Assembly (NCBI GenBank): GCA_933228895.1
Contig: OW121852.1
Location: forward strand, 126,847,544 to 126,911,543
DNA from: Platycnemis pennipes
Lineage: Eukaryota > Arthropoda > Insecta > Odonata > Platycnemididae
Direction of reading: 5' to 3'
DNA length: 64,000 nucleotides
Shown in pieces: positions 11,359-23,859 of this stretch. Numbering within the stretch: position 1 is the first letter of the stretch; each line of letters begins with the position of its first letter. The notes beneath the pieces were generated by a model. That model was not told the DNA's origin and made no database searches. It was given only the letters and a program-made list of their open reading frames with translations. The translations under genes were made by a program, and so were the position numbers.

Positions 11359-14300
11359 ACACATCATGACAACCTTTCACCATTTCAATGCTTCGAACTT
11401 TGATTTTACGACTCAAAGTCTTAGAAAGTAAATGATGTTAATTTCTAACTATTTCTAACCTGTGCTTTTTTCAAGTATTTTTCACTTTGGTAGTTTTCCC
11501 TAATTCAAGAACATTATTTCTACTCTTGCGCGTAAATGTATCTTAAGTCATAAAAGGCATATCATGAATGATTAAAACAAATTAAAATTACCAACATTAT
11601 ATTGATCAAAAGAAGAGTACCCATAAGTACGGTGCAAGAGGCGCTTATTTACTGTGTTGCACTCTACGTAAATATGGTCGCTATTTTTACCATTAATTAG
11701 CATGGAACATTTGACCATTGATGTGCTACAGTACTTTAGAGGCTCTTGAATCAAGTACTGAGGGCCGCATTCAGATGTCTCCACTACATCGCCTAGTCGC
11801 AGCTTCACTCCATGAAGATTAGTGCTCCTTCTCCTGCAAATTGGCATTCAGCACCACTACTTCCACTCCTTCTTCCGGAGTGTTGATAATCGCTATGTTG
11901 CCAACTCGACTCAAGTGTAAGCAGCGACATTTACGTAATCCTGGTTACGGTTATATACGGAACAAGGTGTAAAATAGAGGGAGTTTTGAACATCAATCCC
12001 ATGGTCTCCATGGGATTGTATAAATATTATTATATTATTCTGATATACATGATCAATAATTTAAATATTATTAGAAGATCAGTCTCTTATTCGTAAAATA
12101 GCTATTCTCAGTACAAAATATATGCAATAAAAATAAGGATGGCACATTTTTCACACAGTTATAATATTGAATAACATTGGTTTTTATTAACAATCCATAC
12201 TCTTAATTACATACACTCCACATTACTATGATATTTAATCATATGCATTATAACATGCTCCTGAAAATGTGCAAAACATTAATTCTTCAAAATTATTTGT
12301 TACCGCTGGTATTTTATCAGTTTCCAAGCGACGTCCCTGGTTCGAAACTCTCTCCCACCAGAACATTTCGCCCGATCACCCGAACATTTCAGTAGATACT
12401 TACAATTATATGATTGCAGAGCTTAAGTTCTTTTTTCGATTTGTTTTTCCAAAAAAGCACAGCGCTGAAAAATCTCGGCACCAGGCAAATTAGAACAAAT
12501 GTTGTACGTGCGTCGGGACGGTCGGGACTGCGTGGCCAGAGATACGGAAATTAAAAATCACGATCACACTTCATATGCGGACGTATTTCCCTCACGTACT
12601 AATTACGTGATTTAGGTAAATAACATAATTAACTATTTCACGTACTAATTACGTAATTTGCTAAAATTGCGTAATTATTATAATGCATCCCGGGTAAACA
12701 GATTGAAAATATGTAAAACCAGGGACAGTCGTACAACGAAACTGCGACGAAAAAAAATTGGAAACGGGGAGTTACGAACCAGGGGCGTCGGCCCTGTGAA
12801 GCGAGCACCCAACCCCTAACCCAAACTGCACTGATTAATGATATGTAACTATTAGCTTCATAATTGCAATAAAATATTTCAAACTCATTTTTTGACGAAG
12901 TTACTGGATATATAACCCTATACGGGGGGTGATTCGTAAATAACTAATCAAGGGCTACCTGCCTGGCATGTTTCGTCAAAATCCTAGACCCGAAACTCGG
13001 CCCCTTGTGAGGCATGTAAACAGCCTCAAAATAGGTGGCACGGTAACTGCTGTTCCGACGTTTTCATCGGGTATTAGTGGCACAAGTACATCGGTCTCGG
13101 TGTCTATAGAAAAGAGGTATCTACTGAGAAATTCACCATCTACTGAGAAATTCACCATACGAATATATTTCCATTGGATTTTCCCTATCCACTACCATTC
13201 TCCTTGGTATACTTTCACGCAGATTATCTAACGCGTATTGCATGAACTCGTTAAAATTATCATCCAGCCATTGCTGATGCATCTTGAAATAATACTCTTG
13301 TCGAAGTGTATTCTTGTGTGTTTGTTTACTTCAGGATAACCAACGTACAAATTTCGTTCATCTCTTTCATATGTCCAACCTACAAATTTTGGTTCATTAC
13401 CCAGAATCCGTAATCAAGATATTCCTGCCAAACAGTTTCATTGATCGCACACAAGTTGATATCAGAGTACTCTTGCTATGTTGCTTGATATTACAAAACG
13501 TAACAATGACGCTTAATAACCTTATATCGCATGAAAACAGCGTTTATATTTGCGAAGCGTCGACCATTATACGCCGTCGGCCATGTTGATATTCTATGTA
13601 GTGGTGATTTTAGGGTGAGTATGGGTACCCTACCACTTTAGGCCAGCTGTTACTACAACCGCAGTGAGACCGCCACTCCATAGAGCTTCTGAATACCATG
13701 TAGTGTTGATTTACGTCATAAGGAGTAGAAGCTTCACTCCATACGAGGTTGTGAATACGGCCCTGAGTCTTGGTTTTTCCATTTTCAAATTTATAGTGTT
13801 TAATACTGCCCCATTTTTTGATGTTTTTTATTGAAAAATTTTCTGCTTGTATAATGCGAAATACAAAATGTGTTTACATGCATAGAAGTTTAACGATCCA
13901 AGCCAACATTCGAACGACGTTTATGGCGCTACTTTGAGTACGAGACGTTAATCGCCGTTTTGTAAAAAACTTAAGACTGAAAAACCTACGTATTTCTCGA
14001 TATGAAGAAAGAATTAGAGCTCCTTTGGTGAACTACGTGATGGCATGATTTTAAAACTGATATCTTGGAGTCCGGCACCAGCACGATCTCCTTTCTCAAA
14101 GAATAAAGATGAAGTCTGTTTTGGTTTTGTATCTCTGAATGGAACCATTTCATACTTTTATGGGAATTATATAATTACGTTTATGCCACAATTGTGAAGG
14201 CCATAATAAGATCAGTAAATGTGAAACGGTTTATCCCCTGGGTCGTAGCGCGCCTCGTAACAGCGAACGTATGCTGGACTGTAGCGTTATATTGTACGGC

Positions 14301-14480
14301 GGACTTTTTTTCGAGTTTTGGAGGCACCAATCACTCGTTTACCAATTTCACCTTTGTATTAATGATATTTGTGGTCTACGGCCTAAATGAGCATATCATG
14401 TTCATTGTTCAGGCAAATCTTTATGTGGATGGTTTTTCGGGAGTTTAGGTACTTGTGAAAATGAAATGATCTTTTACATT
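11359..14480. other. No gene recognised; minor direct repeats
   Basis: CACGTACTAATTACGT occurs twice, near 12593 and 12638. A 20-bp unit (ATCTACTGAGAAATTCACCA) is tandemly duplicated at about 13118-13157. A block near 13690-13770 resembles, in opposite orientation, part of 11750-11820 (shared GGGCCG-ATTCA and CTTCACTCCAT pieces), probably a decayed element. ORFs of up to about 90 codons have no recognisable motif. Confidence 0.45.
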
Positions 14481-14484
14481 TTGG

Positions 14485-14530
14485 CTTATATTTCGGAAAA
14501 TATATTTCGTCCTTCTTCAGGGTTGAAATG
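14485..14530 (-). mobile_element. Minus-strand PLE-terminus remnant
   Basis: On the minus strand CTGAAGA (complement at 14514-14520) is followed by AGGA...TTTTCC and then GAAAT (complement at about 14490-14494). This is the same CTGANGA-stem-GAAA order as in the other PLE-type ends of the window. No flanking coding relic was seen. Confidence 0.4.
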
Positions 14531-15602
14531 GGATGAGCCACCATTGAATATAGGTAACATGATTTACAGGATGCTTACAAAGCCAAATGGTTTACAATAT
14601 ATTTTTTTACAGTTAAGTTTAACGCCAAAAAGTTACACGGAATATGTGTTACATATCTTTAAGTTCTTTGAAGGTGAATTTGTCTACAATTTGGTTGCTA
14701 AGGACTATATGTTATGTTACGTAAATCTTTATCTTTAAAAGCACGTATATTTTGTCTTTTTCTGCAGTCCTGAGCGACAGACCTAAGCCTCAAGGGTCGC
14801 CATCCCCAGCTCGATTTCCTCTGGCAATGGTAATTCAGTCGCACGAATTCAACAATGATCGGCGAGCCATATGACGTGGTCAAGCGAAACAAAAGCCAAC
14901 CGAAATACAACTGCAAAATGCTGAAGCACAAAATAACTTAAAACATGCTACTGGAGTTCAAATGACACATTAATAACATAAAAACCATCCAACAAGAGAA
15001 TATGATGCCTTACAGATATGGTTTCACTACGAATGTTCAAGCACGAATACGGTAAATGAAAATTAAAGGCATAATATGCATTGCAACAACGAGTAGTTCT
15101 CCAAGTCCATAACATTTTTGTACTTCTTTCGTCGTCAATAACAACAAAAATTAAATAACTATACTTTAATATCTGTGGATATTGGAATGGCGGTCCAGTT
15201 CCAAGTATATAGGTATGACATTGATCCTATTTAGTTCAAATTCTGGAGGAATACTCGCCAAATGATCAGTGAAAACATTTTAGTGCCCTGATAATGATGA
15301 TTGAACGAATGCGTGTTATTTTAAAAATGGTGAACTGATTGGACTGTGTAAAATTAATGGCGCGAATTGTTTGGGATAGTGAAATGGAATCCACGTAGCG
15401 GGTAAGTCATCTTTTTTGTGTAGCAGTGACATTTTTTGATTGCTCATTGATTGATCTTTAGTTTCGTAATGAATTCTAGTGCGTTGACTAGGCCAAGAAC
15501 TTTCAACGACGACAAATACCTTTGTTTCCTAATGCGCATGCTCTCAGTTTCATCCTATAAACTTGCCGTCGAAACTGTATCACATGAGAGAGAGAAAGAA
15601 TA
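14531..15602. other. No recognised feature
   Basis: AT-rich sequence. A TTTTTCTGCAG acceptor-like site is near 14766 but no supported exon follows. Confidence 0.4.
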
Positions 15603-16325
15603 TTAAGGAGGTTCCACCGTGACACCGCGATTCACTATCCCGTAAAAGAACTATGTTACTTAATGAAATAATACCGACACAGAAAAACACCTGTATGGAA
15701 AATCATCTATAGGGTGATAACGCATACACAATAATTGTATGAGTATGATATTTTATAGCGCGTTGTAGTCGCATTCTATTTTTTACAAGATCTTATAATC
15801 AATTTGACTTCGAATCATGACTGATGTGTTTTTGCCTCGTTTAATTTACAAAGTAGGAATACTTGCTCAATCCCGCTAATATGTATTCTAATATAGGTTA
15901 AATATTTTCTTACTTTGTTTTAAACTATTCCCTTTCAAATACAACTCTTTTTTTTAATTTTATAAATAGTATTATTTTTTTAATACTGTTTGGCAACAAT
16001 GACGCTCATACCATTTAGAAACATTGGTACTAATTACACCATATCAATAATCAATGAAATATTTAAATTACATAAAAAATATAAGAAGCAAAAGTAAAAG
16101 GTATATTCCTAAATTAAGTTAGTAAATAGGCTTGTAAGCACAATCCGTCATAGGTACCGCTGCCAATGATAACAACATACTGTAGCGCCACTTTCATGTA
16201 ACTAAGGCTTTTCTGCGTTTTTTCGAGGAAACATTTTTATCAATTAAACAAGTGTGGTAAGGCGAACACTTTTTTACAATGCTAAATTCTACATACAATA
16301 GCGCATCTTATATTTGTTTTTCGTG
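15603..16325 (+). repeat. Dispersed repeat, copy A of an inverted pair
   Basis: This segment, starting TTAAGGAGGTTCCACCGT, is similar along its length (by eye about 80%) to the reverse complement of 44494-45222. Shared blocks include ATAGGGTGATAACGCAT and TATAGCGCGTTGTAGT. No terminal inverted repeats were found. The counterpart of the small ORF seen in copy B is broken by stops here. It may be an unclassified transposon or a duplicated gene fragment. Confidence 0.7.
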
Positions 16326-16730
16326 AAAACGACATTTCTCTTTACAATATTCATCTGCAAATTTTACTGCAAGAGCCATGCTCTGCCGTATCGCCACGTA
16401 TAAAATATCTGATTTTCAACGTCTTTTTTCTTCAAATATACTATGGAAAGGCCAAATTATTTTATTGCGAATCGATAGAAGGGCCAAAAATGATGTGTCC
16501 TGAAATTTTCACAAAAATTACATCTGCTTCATAATTCGGTCGAGTCATCTTAAGTGAGTAAGATGATACTTCTAACGTGTTACCGCACGACGCTTCGCGG
16601 CAATATAGCTGGCGTAATCAGAGTATTAAGCAGTTACACGCATTTTTCGAGAATTATTTTACATAATAAAAATGGTAGGGCCCTAATACTGGCCCAAACT
16701 TCAGCCTTGTCACCGTAGTTATTCCGTACC
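16326..16730. other. No recognised feature
   Basis: AT-rich. A short inverted repeat (CATCTTA...TAAGATG) lies near 16546-16566. Confidence 0.4.
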
Positions 16731-16908
16731 GAACATTTTTAACGTGGATCCTCGGAATAAAAACCGCCATTTTTTCATATCTTGTGTTACCGTTACCTTA
16801 GCACAAATTTTCTCTACCACACAGTTAGTGCCAACATATTTTGTGAATTCAAAGTTTGGCCGCTAGTAGCGCGGCGGAGGTTTGCCAACAGACTTTTGCA
16901 AATGACTG
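16731..16908 (+). repeat. About 175-bp direct repeat, copy 1
   Basis: Closely matches 17277-17448. Shared blocks are TTTTTTCATATCTTGTGTT, ACAAATTTTCTCTACCACAC, TAGCGCGGCGGAGG and ACTTTTGCAAATGACTG. Directly after it the sequence contains TATCTACATCTGCAAGCC, similar to the reversed LINE tail at 38560. Confidence 0.75.
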
Positions 16909-17276
16909 TACATATCTACATCTGCAAGCCCCCGCAAGTGTATGCGGAAAATTCAATTGTTGGTAATTGCTTATTTTACGATGGTACATAATAAATACAC
17001 CTATAAACCAGCGTAAGTAATACAGTTTCACGTACAGGATAATTTTATTATCAAACTAGCAGTATGTGGGAGTGGATATAAACAATTCTTGATCAATTAT
17101 TTATGGTTACATGCGATACATACCCGAAGTTGTCGGAAAGAAATACTATTCTATGGTATCATCAAATGTGTTGAAGAAAAATATAAAACTAAGCCTATAA
17201 AAACCTTGCAATTCCTTTTGATTATGTCTCCACTAAATACGAATTTATCCACTGCCATTTCTTAGTGTAACACATA

Positions 17277-17448
17277 GAACATTTTTCAAGTGGATCCTCG
17301 CATTAAAGTTCGCCATTTTTTCATATCTTGTGTTTACCTTAGCACAAATTTTCTCTACCACACAGTAAGTGCCAACATATTTTGTGGATTGAAAGCTTGG
17401 CCGCTACTAGCGCGGCGGAGGTTGCCCACAGACTTTTGCAAATGACTG
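17277..17448 (+). repeat. About 175-bp direct repeat, copy 2
   Basis: Second copy of 16731-16908, 546 bp downstream, same orientation, with a 6-base deletion next to CTTGTGTT. No terminal structure identifies the repeat class. Confidence 0.75.
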
Positions 17449-19010
17449 CGCCTCTAGACGTGGCATACCAATTTTCTCGCCATTTTCTTTCTAGTTACAT
17501 TATTGTCCGTCAACCATAGCAAACGTGCGGTCGCTAAGAGATGAATAAATAAATAAATCCCTTTGGCTGGAATAGGCCCGCCAGATACGTCTCCATTTCC
17601 AAATGGCCATCCGTTTTCTCGCCCGAAACTTCTCAGATGGTAGATTTTTTTATGTGGCACATTTCCGCTCTGAATTACACTTTAAATTAAATCCCAAGCA
17701 GTTGGTTAAAAAATAAATGAGAATTTCAAGGGATCGCACGGATGGAGTCTTTTTTTTTATTTCACTCAGCCTTTTCCATATCTACGAGTTTTTCCCTCGC
17801 CCCTCCACTTCTTTCCCTCTGACGAATTACTTCACCCGCGCAGGGAGTTGGGAGACTGAAGTGGGGTTGCTGTAAGGGGAACAATGACAGAAGGAAGGGG
17901 AAGAGGAGAGAATGAGTGATTTATCGCTCCGCGAGGAAATTCGGCAATTTACGAAAGGGACGGGGAGACGAGAGTGCAGGCTGGCGGTTGCCAGGATACG
18001 AAGGGTATTAAGTGCGCGGGAAAGAAGAGAGGGATACGGAATAGCGGTCGGCGTGCGGCTTTTTTTTAATTTAAACTCGTCTCTGTTCCCTCCGCACACA
18101 CCCTCGCGGACATTGCGGAAATCGAACCTTCCGCCGCTAGTTCCTCGTTTGTTTCTGTTTATTTTTTGCTATTTAATTCGTAGTCTCGCCGTTCTTCCTC
18201 TGCAGCACCATCCACTTCTCTCAATGGGGCTCAAATCCAACATCCACTTCCGGGAAGACAATTTATACAACCGACTTTGACCCAGGAAATGCTATCGGTT
18301 TCCAAACGAGAATTAACTTTGCCTCACGACAAATTGGACTTCTGAATTTTTTGCGGATATTGAAAAGTATGAAAAAAAAAGTTTTCCGAATTGAGGACGT
18401 CGGAATAATTTAGTAATCTCTACAATTAATTGTGAACCAGGAAATCACCATGAAAAATTCTTTCAGTGCCATCTCCAAAAAAACGGAAAAAATAAAATCC
18501 CTGGGCCTACATCTAGACCTTGAGGAACATCTCCAAATTCTTCTTTGATTCCGAGAATTTAAAGTTTTATAATACAAAACTAAGGATATACGAACGTTCT
18601 TTCGGAAAGATGGGTTATTTTCTTATGATCTTTTCGGTCACTCTGATATGATGGGAATGATATATTTCTTTTCTGTGAAGAAAATTCGTAGATTGTTTCC
18701 CCCAACGCTCGTGACAATGAGTATCTCAAACTAACGCTATTTCCTGACAAGAAAAATGAAATAAATAGAATTCAATTCTACAATCCGAAAAATTCTCTGT
18801 CATAAAGAGACATTTGTAGATAAAATGTTTAACACTCAGAAATTGGTTTGAAGTAATACGTTTTTAATAATGCAAATAAATACATTATAGATTTCCAATT
18901 TCATTTTAAAAATCTGCATACATGAGTTGAAAAATATATCAATTACTAGCTGAAAGTACCCGTTGAAATTCAATTGGAGGGAAAAATATAATCATTACAA
19001 ATGTTCATAA
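17449..19010. other. GC-richer island, no gene assigned
   Basis: About 17780-18280 is GC-richer than its surroundings and open for 122 codons on the plus strand (17912-18280) and 90 on the minus. Neither peptide shows a known domain, and both look like composition-driven ORFs. The contrast in base composition could mark a CpG-type promoter or an undetected exon. From 18281 to 19010 the sequence is AT-rich with nothing recognised. Confidence 0.35.
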
Positions 19011-19122
19011 ACTGCCATGCGAAAAAATTCACCTGGACCGGGAATCGAACCACGGACCTTTGGCTTTCCGGGCCACTGCGCAGATCACTACGCTACCCAG
19101 GATCCCTAATTCGCATGGCAGT
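19011..19122 (-). mobile_element. tRNA-derived SINE, near-complete head
   Basis: On the minus strand the order is GGGATCCTGGGTAGCGTAGT (A box region), then GTGGCCCGGAAAGCC, then GGTCCGTGGTTCGATTCCC (B box) and CGGTCCAGG, followed by a GAATTTTTTCGCATGGCA body. The two pol III boxes and the absence of a clean cloverleaf mark it as a SINE and not a tRNA gene. It faces a second copy head to head. Confidence 0.7.
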
Positions 19123-19127
19123 TTTTT

Positions 19128-19215
19128 TTTTGCCATGCGAATTAGGGATCCTGGGTAGCGTAGTGAATTTTTTCGCATGGCAATTTATGTGAATTTCACC
19201 GCCATTCACGCGGCA
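19128..19215 (+). mobile_element. Deleted SINE copy, inverted to its neighbour
   Basis: Plus-strand copy of the same SINE. It contains GGGATCCTGGGTAGCGTAGT joined directly to GAATTTTTTCGCATGGCA, so the B-box part of the head is precisely absent. With the minus-strand copy it forms a long hairpin over about 19013-19180. The body continues to CGCGGCAGGATTG. Confidence 0.65.
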
Positions 19216-20820
19216 GGATTGAAATATTCTATAATTACAAATTGTGTTAAGAAATTTTAACATTTTTCATGAAGGGGCGAAAACAAAGTTGTGTTAAATG
19301 GAGTTAGCTATGGCTCCAAGTCACTATCGGAACCATAAACATAATTTAAACCAATGTAACCATATATTTACTGCCTGGAATCACCTGGGACTTAACAAAA
19401 ATAAGAATTTTACTTAGAAACTTTCAGGCCAGAATAAACGAAGGAGGTTAGAAAGGAAGATTCATACGAATTGTCTCTCTATTGTTGACAATGAGGCCAG
19501 TTTCAGGTTTCTGGGAAAGGTAGCACCCACCTTTTCGGCAAAACAAAAAATTCTCTGGTCTTTTATGTATGTAATGCTTGTCTCAATTCTCCAACTTCAG
19601 GACAATGGCGTCAATGAACTTCCTACGGATATGTTGTGTAATAATGTATTTTATTCTAATTAGAGATTATTCTAAATTGAATTTCTTTTCCTATTATCTA
19701 GTACAGATTTGGCCTACTTAAACCAGGTATTTGTCGCTCGGGTTGCATATGGTCACACTTTCTACTGTATATTTCACCAATAACTTTATTACAATTTTTT
19801 TCATGTTGCTACACTTATTTTTGATTAGAATTCATTTATGTTTCTCATCATATAAATCTAGTAATAATTCAGCTTTTAAACCCCGCAGAAACTTTCATTT
19901 GAATACTTATAGTTTTACCGAATTCAAATCTATTTGATCTGGTAGTAGCACGAAAAGTAAACCCGTATAGTTTTTCCGAATGAAATGGCCGATCTAGATT
20001 CAAGAATCAGCTGCGATACCTCTTTTAGTACCTACCCTTCAATATTTTCACGGAAAAAACTATGCTTTTTTCGGCATCGCTTACGGACGAACATTTTTAG
20101 CATCATTGCAATGGCATCAATGAACATCCCACGGATACGTAATGAGACATTATGCTCCATTGGGTTTTGAATTGTATTCCCGGGTTTATGTTAAACTATC
20201 TCAAATCTCAACCCATTTCGCTCTACGATGATTTCAAAAGCGTTCCATGTCTTCTCTTCACGTCCCAGGTTGTGTCCTATGCAAAAACCCGTAGAGAAAT
20301 AAAAAAAACACAATTTGAACACCGTGGAAGCATTTATTTAAATACTCCTAATTTGAACCGAATGCAAACCTTCTAAATCTGTGAGTAGCGCTAGCAGTCA
20401 GCATGTATCTTTGTGCGCAAAAATGTGGCTCACCTTGCTTCACGAATAGCCTACAATGCCTTCAGTACCTCCCTATATCCTCGCGAAAATCACAATGGCG
20501 TTTACGGCATCCCTCTATGACGATCTGTATAAGCATCAACTACGTTTTCATTTCGGATACGACAATGGCAAAGGCCTTAGCAACGCTTGGAAAAGAACCG
20601 AAAAAAAGTAAATTTCAACGTAAATTAAACATTTCCCAGAATCCTCGAGGACAAAGAGTAAATTGGTTAAGACAATAAAAGAGTGTTTAAACATACCCAT
20701 TAAAATACAGAAAAACATTAAAAATCGATTAATATATATCGTTATTTTACTGAGCAAATAAAAATACTCTTGCACTACCAAAGATTGAAAAAGTCAACTT
20801 AAACCAAAGTAAATACATAA
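19216..20820. other. No recognised feature
   Basis: AT-rich DNA. Short ORFs (60-91 codons) on both strands have no motif or splice context. Confidence 0.45.
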
Positions 20821-21000
20821 TTGGTGACAGGAATCGAATCCTGGCCCTGAGCCTTAGTTATATAACCTATAGCACCTAGTGTATACACTCGAATCCTAAC
20901 AAATTTCAGCTCAATCGGTTCAGTAATTTTTGAGGACGTTCCTGACGAACATAGAACCGACAGAGGGACACCACTACATTATTATACAGGTCAGAGACTT
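20821..21000. mobile_element. Possible SINE or LINE tail
   Basis: At 20829-20840 the minus strand holds a B-box-like GGATTCGATTCC. It is followed on the plus strand by CAGCTCAATCGGTTCAGTAA and a CCACTACATTATTATA end. Both look like repeat-derived sequence, but no second copy exists in the window to prove it. Confidence 0.35.
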
Positions 21001-21059
21001 CCTGGAGGGATTTTTCCATCGTATGAGGCACTATTAAAACAAATGCTTCGTTTTAGCCC

Positions 21060-21665
21060 CGATTCGAACTTTGTCACTCCAGTGACCTTTGACCCCTGAG
21101 TAACCCTTGAAGGTCAAGAGATGAAATGGGGGATCAGAAGATCTTTCCATCGACCCTGGCACCTTTTAAAACCTATGATTTGATATGTTTGTAGCCTGGA
21201 TTCACTTTTTCCATCCCTGTGACCTTTGACCTCTGAGTACCCTTGAAGGTCAAGGGGTGAAAATAGGGATCTGAAGACCTTAAAATCGATCTTGGCATAT
21301 TTTTAAACCTATGATTCGACAGTTTTCTAGCCTCATTTCACCTTTTGTAACCACTGTGACCTTTGACCCCTGAGTTGCCCTTGAAGGTCAAGGGATGCAA
21401 ATAGGGCAAATATCTGGGGACCTTACCATCGACATTGGCACCTTTTGAAACCTATGATTCGATACGTTTTTAGCATAATTTAACCTTTTGTCACTCTTTG
21501 ACCTTTGACCCCTGAGTAACCCTTGATGGTCAAGGGATGAAATGAGGGATCTGAAGGCCTTAACATCGGCCTTGGCACCTTTTTAAACCTATGATTCGAC
21601 AGGTTTGAAGCGGTGATTCATTTTTTGTAACCCCTGTGCCCTAGACTGTGACCTTTCAGGGGTCA
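21060..21665 (+). repeat. About 137-bp tandem array with TGACCTTTGACC motifs
   Basis: Four good units and a diverged fifth. The motif TGACCTTTGACC is at 21083-21094, 21220-21231, 21357-21368 and 21499-21510 (spacings 137, 137, 142). Each is followed by CTTGAAGGTCAAGG or a close variant, then CCTATGATTYGA. The motif reads on the minus strand as two AGGTCA-like half-sites one base apart, a DR1 nuclear-receptor site. Function is inference; the tandem repeat is direct observation. Confidence 0.8.
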
Positions 21666-23478
21666 CGGTTGCAATTTTCGACCTCAAAAGTTCTACCAGC
21701 GTGTTCTTTGTGCCCAAAAACCTATTAGTTAAAAGTTTCGCTAAATAATTCTGCCTTTTTTGTACTTCGAATATTTTAACAATGAAAGCCCATTAGGCAA
21801 AATTTGGATTTTAGGTTGGACCCTATTTCTGGGGTCAAAAGGTCATATTTTTGATATTTTGCGTACACTCAACAAAACTTACAACCATTTTCTATCCAGG
21901 TACCAAATTTTATCCATGTGGCACGAAAGGAAGTGCCTAAAATTAGAGGTCAGAAATCACACACGATCAATGGGACACTGTATATTAGTCTAATGACCCC
22001 CTTACGACATTTTACTGTTGACGTCATTCACTCTGAACATTGACCTTAAAAATATCAAAACACGCAATTTCAAAACAATATGGAAAAAATATATTTTATT
22101 GACACAACAGTATTCCACCCATGTTCTTACTATTTGACTGGAACCGCAATGGTGGGGCAGTACAGAATTAAGGGGAGTGTCATGCTGCACACCCTACTGA
22201 CCCGTCAGGTCTGATCAGAAAATTTGGGTCAGGAAATGAGCAATTTTAAATTCTGATCAGGTCTGATCTCTCGGTTCTTTCAGTTAAAACAAATAAATCA
22301 AACTTCGCATCCAACACAGCACAATTACTGGAAGATGCACCTCAAATATTCATAATAGGCGCATATAATGGTTGATTATAGAAACCAAAATAGGCTTTTC
22401 GAAAGTGTCTAATAGGCAGGGGTCCACGAAAAAAGTTTTATAAATATTTAAATTTAATTTTAAGAACCTCAAAAATAGTGTAATATATTTTTATGTTTAT
22501 ATTTCCTTTCTCTGGCACAAATAAATTGGTAAAAGCAAATATTTACAATCTCTTAACAGTACTGGCTGATCGTAGGTTTTCGCAGCGTGGATGATGTCCA
22601 GTTGTCACTTTCGGTGGCAGCTGCGTCACAGGCATTGTCTTAACAGTACCTTCCAAGGGGACAAAACATAATTCGTAACATATGAGAATCACACTTACTC
22701 ATTGTATGCACTTAAATGTATGTACTTATAAATTAAGACTTTAAATAACAGAGTAGTAGATCATTTTAATTGTGCACTAACTGACAGCTCGACTAAACAA
22801 CTGATATATTGTTCTTCTTCCCTTACTTCTCTAGGTATTTCTTTCCTTTGACAGAGTATAAAAGTGCATTTATTTTAGGTAACCATTACATAGAGCCTAA
22901 GCACCTGAGTTACTTGAATGCAACCATTGTTCAAGTCAAAGCATTTTCCGGTTTCAAACGAAATCAACGTTCGCCGACTACAATTCAATACTGAGAAAAT
23001 TACCTCTCACTGTCAACGTCTAAGGATTATACACAAAGATTAGATAGCAAATTTAGCATACACTGGGTTGTCTTCTTTCATTGAGCAGATGATTGCCATA
23101 ATGTCTATGCCTGTGTGTTCTGCATTTGCCAGCTCATCTAAGAGCAATTTTTCTTAATAGTAGTAAGTTTGGGATTACCAGTGAGTCGACGACTAACGTC
23201 ATTAGCACAATGCGCAATCTAATCGCATCATAATAGTAGTAGTTGATTATTAAGGGGTTACGACTACTTATGCCATTTTGCACCTTATAAGCCTTAAGTA
23301 TTTTTCGTTACAACATATATATTTTTATGTTTATATTTGCTTTTTCCCAAAGATGTCCTGAATTAATAATTAAAAATCCAAAGATGTCCTGAATTAAATT
23401 TTGCTTTTCATGATTTTTATATAGCAGTATTGTATCCATAAAAATGATTTTAAATAAGGTGATAAAATTTTATTAGAA
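21666..23478. other. No recognised gene
   Basis: Mostly AT-rich. The motif TCAGGTCTGATC is repeated near 22205 and 22257. No transposon ends or coding motifs were found. Confidence 0.4.
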
Positions 23479-23690
23479 ATGGAAAATAAAAGAATGAAAC
23501 TTGGTTAGGTTCACTTTATATTTAAATAGGCACCGACCCGGGTTTCATAACATAGTTGCATCTTCAGGTGACAGTATGACAGATGTAAGCATGATCAGTC
23601 ACCTGAAGATGTAACTACGTCATGAAACCCGGGTCGTGCCTATTCAAATATAAAGTGAACCTAACAAAGTTTCTTTCTTTTATTTGCCAT
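23479..23690. mobile_element. Foldback of two PLE-like termini, 25-bp spacer
   Basis: Arms 23479-23572 and 23598-23690 are inverted, near-identical copies. Each carries CTGAAGA (plus 23603-23609; minus complement 23561-23567) and GAAAC (plus 23624-23628; minus complement 23542-23546), followed by CCGGGTC. The order is that of a hammerhead core. Its stem II is poorer than at 8072-8087, so activity is doubtful. Confidence 0.6.
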
Positions 23691-23859
23691 CATGGAAAGG
23701 TATTACATAGTCAAGCCTGAAGTTATTAGCTATATTCCTTAAGAAAGTTAATTATTCTGTCCACCTTGGTTTCGTCATCAGATAAAATATTGTTTACGCC
23801 CCCATGAACATGAAAGTTTTAGCGGGTTCTCTCTATTTCTACATTAAGCTAGGATATGC

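Noticed and set aside
17912..18280. 122-codon ORF in a GC-richer island
   Set aside because: No domain, no splice or promoter context, and the opposite strand is also open, as expected from composition.
19032..19106. A tRNA gene on the minus strand
   Set aside because: A and B boxes are present but no clean cloverleaf forms, and the shared downstream body in other copies shows it is a SINE.
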